DNA of 14,691 nucleotides from Acetoanaerobium sp041831635. Its GTDB lineage: Bacteria; Bacillota; Clostridia; Peptostreptococcales; Filifactoraceae. Under the pieces are notes generated by a model. That model was not told the DNA's origin, ran no database searches, and saw only the letters and a list, made by a program, of their open reading frames with translations. The position numbers and the translations under genes were made by a program. Numbering within the stretch: position 1 is the stretch's first letter; each line of letters opens with the position of its first letter. Location of the stretch: assembly GCA_041831635.1 (NCBI GenBank), contig JBHASY010000101.1, positions 1-14,691 of the forward strand. The letters are read 5' to 3'. Positions 12,827 through 14,691 of this stretch are shown piece by piece.

Positions 12827-13390
12827 TTATTTATTTTCTTTAAGTAAGCCATCTTCTAATATATACTCTCTACCACAGTTATTACATTTATATCTATCTT
12901 TTAGAGGAAGTCCACACTCACATACCCAGCCTATCTGTTTAGCAGGAACTCCTGCCATAAGTGCGTAATTTGGTACATCTTTTGTAACGACTGCACCTGA
13001 AGCTATCATAGCCCAGCTTCCTACGGTATTTCCGCATACTATAGTCGCATTTGCACCTATAGACGCTCCGTACTTAACCAGAGTTTTTTTGTAACCTGCA
13101 CTTCCTTTCGGATATTTGCTTCTTGGCGTCAGATCGTTTGTAAACACCATAGACGGTCCGCAAAACACATAGTCTTCCAGTTCTACTCCCTCGTAAACGG
13201 ACACGTTGTTTTGAAGTTTAACTCCGTTTCCGATTTTTACATTGTTTGATATATTTACATTTTGACCCAATGAGCAGTTTTTTCCTATGCTTACACCCTT
13301 GTGTATATGACAAAAATGCCATATTTTTGTGCCGTCTCCTATGCTTACATCTTCGTCTATATAACTGCTCTCGTGTACGAAATAACTCAT
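12827..13390 (-). CDS. Sugar N-acetyltransferase, left-handed beta-helix type (WlbB/WbpD-like)
   Basis: A 187-aa hexapeptide-repeat acyltransferase. Isoleucine/valine-rich hexads ('IGDGTKIWHFCHIHKGVSIG', 'CSLGQNVNISNNVKIGNGVK') build the beta-helix. 'TKIWHFCHI' and 'VFTNDLTPRSKYPKGS' are typical of the WbpD/WlbB group, which acetylates the 3-amino group of the UDP-diaminouronic acid with acetyl-CoA. The end carries a small zinc-ribbon-like CxC...CxxC motif (CECG and CNNCGREY, about residues 152-174), seen in some members. Its ATG overlaps the stop of the dehydrogenase gene by four bases (ATGA), so translation is coupled. The set WlbA-WlbB-WlbC in consecutive order makes this assignment stronger than sequence alone; other 3-amino sugars remain possible. 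Confidence 0.87.
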   Translation of the reverse strand: MSYFVHESSYIDEDVSIGDGTKIWHFCHIHKGVSIGKNCSLGQNVNISNNVKIGNGVKLQNNVSVYEGVELEDYVFCGPSMVFTNDLTPRSKYPKGSAGYKKTLVKYGASIGANATIVCGNTVGSWAMIASGAVVTKDVPNYALMAGVPAKQIGWVCECGLPLKDRYKCNNCGREYILEDGLLKENK

Positions 13391-14469
13391 ATTTCAAACC
13401 TGCCTTTAAAATCAAGTGTACTACATTTATCAAGCGGGAGTCTTATACTTTTCCCCTCAGATGCGGATTTGTAAATCGCAAGTACAAGCTCAAGCGCATT
13501 TTTTCCGTCTACTGCTGTGACATAAGGTTGCCTGTCATTTTTAATCGCTTCAATTACATCTTTGTATAAAGGTTTATGTCCGAATCCATAGACATTCGGA
13601 GGATTTTCATGGTATTTTTCTTTTACTTCGTCGGAGTTGTCAAGATTATCCGCAAACTGCCATTCTTCTATAAGATTTACAGACTTTCCTCCGGCTTTTA
13701 CCGTACCTTTTTCTCCGAAAATATAAAGGGTTTCCTCCAAGTTCTTAGGATAAATATTAGTAGTTCCCTCTATTACTCCGTAGCTTCCGTTTGAAAACCT
13801 TATAAGCGCTATTCCTAAATCTTCCGCCTCTATGTAATTATGAATTAAATTGTCCGTCATTCCTACAACTTCCGTTATATCATCGCCCATCATCCATCTG
13901 AGAAGATCTATGTTGTGTATACACTGGTTCATAAGTGCACCTCCGTCCTGCTCCCAAGTCCCTCTCCAAGATGCCTGAGTGTAGTAATCTTCTCCTCTGT
14001 TCCATCTGATGTGGGCAGTACCATACATCAACTTTCCAAAACGTTTTTCCTCTACAGCCTCTCTGATTTTTTGAACGGACTTGTTAAATCTGTTTTGGTG
14101 GCAGGCACTTACTTTTAGATTCTTCTTCTTTGCTTTTTCCATTATCATATCAGCTTCTTCTAATGATAGAGCGATAGGTTTTTCTATTATGAGATTTGCA
14201 TTAGCCTCAATACAATCTAAAGCTATCTTCCCGTGCTTTCCACTTTCTGTGCAAATAGCGATTAGCTCAGGCTTTTCTTTTTCAAGCATCTGTTTATAGT
14301 CTGTATACATCTTTGTCTTGGTCGAAAGCTTAAATTCTTTCGCTATAAAATTCATTTTCTCCTGATCAATATCACACAAAGCTACGATTTTTAACTCATT
14401 TTCAAGTGCTGCAGCTATGTGATTAGGAGAAATTCTTCCGCAGCCTATTATCGCATATTTTAAACTCAT
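13387..14469 (-). CDS. Gfo/Idh/MocA-family sugar dehydrogenase (WlbA/WbpB-like)
   Basis: A 360-aa NAD-dependent dehydrogenase. The Rossmann fold begins 'YAIIGCGRISPNHIAAALEN' (residues 5-24, GxGxxS/xxH pattern), followed by the family motif EKPIALS with the catalytic lysine K97, 'ACHQNRFNKSVQKIREAV' (122-139), and 'GGALMNQCIHNIDLLRWMMG' with H185 and D188 in the active-site region. These match the WlbA/WbpB group, which oxidises C3 of UDP-N-acetyl-glucosaminuronic acid to the 3-keto form that the aminotransferase then aminates. The start ATG at 14469 follows the upstream acyltransferase stop by one base, with GGGAG nine bases before. Its own stop overlaps the next gene. The UDP-GlcNAc 6-dehydrogenase that makes the substrate is not in the window. 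Confidence 0.87.
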   Translation of the reverse strand: MSLKYAIIGCGRISPNHIAAALENELKIVALCDIDQEKMNFIAKEFKLSTKTKMYTDYKQMLEKEKPELIAICTESGKHGKIALDCIEANANLIIEKPIALSLEEADMIMEKAKKKNLKVSACHQNRFNKSVQKIREAVEEKRFGKLMYGTAHIRWNRGEDYYTQASWRGTWEQDGGALMNQCIHNIDLLRWMMGDDITEVVGMTDNLIHNYIEAEDLGIALIRFSNGSYGVIEGTTNIYPKNLEETLYIFGEKGTVKAGGKSVNLIEEWQFADNLDNSDEVKEKYHENPPNVYGFGHKPLYKDVIEAIKNDRQPYVTAVDGKNALELVLAIYKSASEGKSIRLPLDKCSTLDFKGRFEI

Positions 14470-14470
14470 A

Positions 14471-14691
14471 TTACTTATCTCCCGTCTTTTTTATTACTTT
14501 AGCAGGAACTCCGGCAACTACCATACCCGGCTCTACATCTTTAACTACAACACTTCCTAATCCTACCATGCTATTTCCTCCAACTGTCAATTGGTTTCTG
14601 ATTGAAGATGACGGCGCTATATACGAACTCTCTTTTAATACCACACTACCTCCAATCATAGAAAGTGCTATCACATTTACATTTTTCTCAA
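14471..14691 (-). CDS. Acyltransferase, hexapeptide-repeat type, C-terminal fragment (NeuD/PglD-like)
   Basis: The frame is open to the right edge, so only the last 73 or so residues are present. They read like the final coils of a left-handed beta-helix sugar acyltransferase: 'IALSMIGGSVVLKESSYIAP', then 'LTVGGNSMVGLGSVVVKDVE' and the very typical ending PGMVVAGVPAKVIKK. The pattern is close to NeuD/PglD/WeeI-type transferases, which acylate amino sugars made for surface or flagellar glycans. An internal GTG at 14674 could look like a start, but coding sequence continues upstream of it. The stop is one base before the WlbA-like start, placing it in the same operon. Donor and acceptor cannot be told from this part. 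Confidence 0.8.
   Translation of the reverse strand, partial: EKNVNVIALSMIGGSVVLKESSYIAPSSSIRNQLTVGGNSMVGLGSVVVKDVEPGMVVAGVPAKVIKKTGDK

Noticed and set aside
1..14691. CRISPR array, insertion sequence, prophage or tRNA gene
   Set aside because: No regularly spaced direct repeats, transposase, integrase, terminal inverted repeats or tRNA-like cloverleaf were seen on either strand. The window appears to be ordinary chromosomal operons.

Overview
The window looks like chromosome from an AT-rich, motile, amino-acid-fermenting anaerobe of the class Clostridia. The basis is a V/A-type ATPase, a four-subunit 2-oxoacid:ferredoxin oxidoreductase next to a butyrate kinase, Firmicutes-type flagellar genes, strong AGGAGG-like ribosome binding sites, and some GTG/TTG starts. 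Peptostreptococcaceae-like bacteria would fit, but no marker here fixes the genus. Almost everything is on the minus strand; the only confident plus-strand gene is an IclR-family regulator.

Layout from left to right. (1) 1-1565: the 5' part of a V-type ATPase operon, read leftward in the order H/G-like stalk subunit, C, I (cut by the window edge). (2) 1566-1972: a non-coding gap holding the buk terminator, a strong palindrome and probable ATPase promoter elements. (3) 1973-6174: a catabolic operon read leftward as gamma, delta, alpha, beta of a ferredoxin-dependent 2-oxoacid oxidoreductase, then a possible tiny ORF, then butyrate kinase. Together these would oxidise a 2-oxoacid (probably branched-chain or aromatic, from amino acids) to its acyl-CoA, reduce ferredoxin, and recover ATP from the acyl phosphate. 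The phosphotransacylase needed in between is not in the window. (4) 6175-7160: a divergent promoter region with tandem operator-like repeats and the IclR regulator gene. (5) 7191-7475: a probable structured non-coding RNA on the minus strand, closed by a perfect 10-bp long-range stem and followed by a terminator. (6) 7597-11543: a flagellar late-gene block read leftward as flaG, fliD, fliS, a flgN-like chaperone, an unknown 121-aa protein, a YjfB-family protein and an unknown 66-aa protein. A sigma-28-type promoter lies just upstream of flaG. (7) 11669-14691: nucleotide-sugar genes read leftward as an acyltransferase (cut by the edge), a WlbA-like dehydrogenase, a WlbB-like N-acetyltransferase and a WlbC-like aminotransferase.

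The sugar genes are tightly coupled to each other and end about 125 bp before flaG. This suggests that a diacetamido-hexuronic acid sugar is made for flagellin glycosylation. The least explained items are the structured RNA at the end of the flagellar block and the 30-codon ORF between the oxidoreductase and buk. That ORF is followed in frame by a TGA, eight more sense codons and a hairpin.
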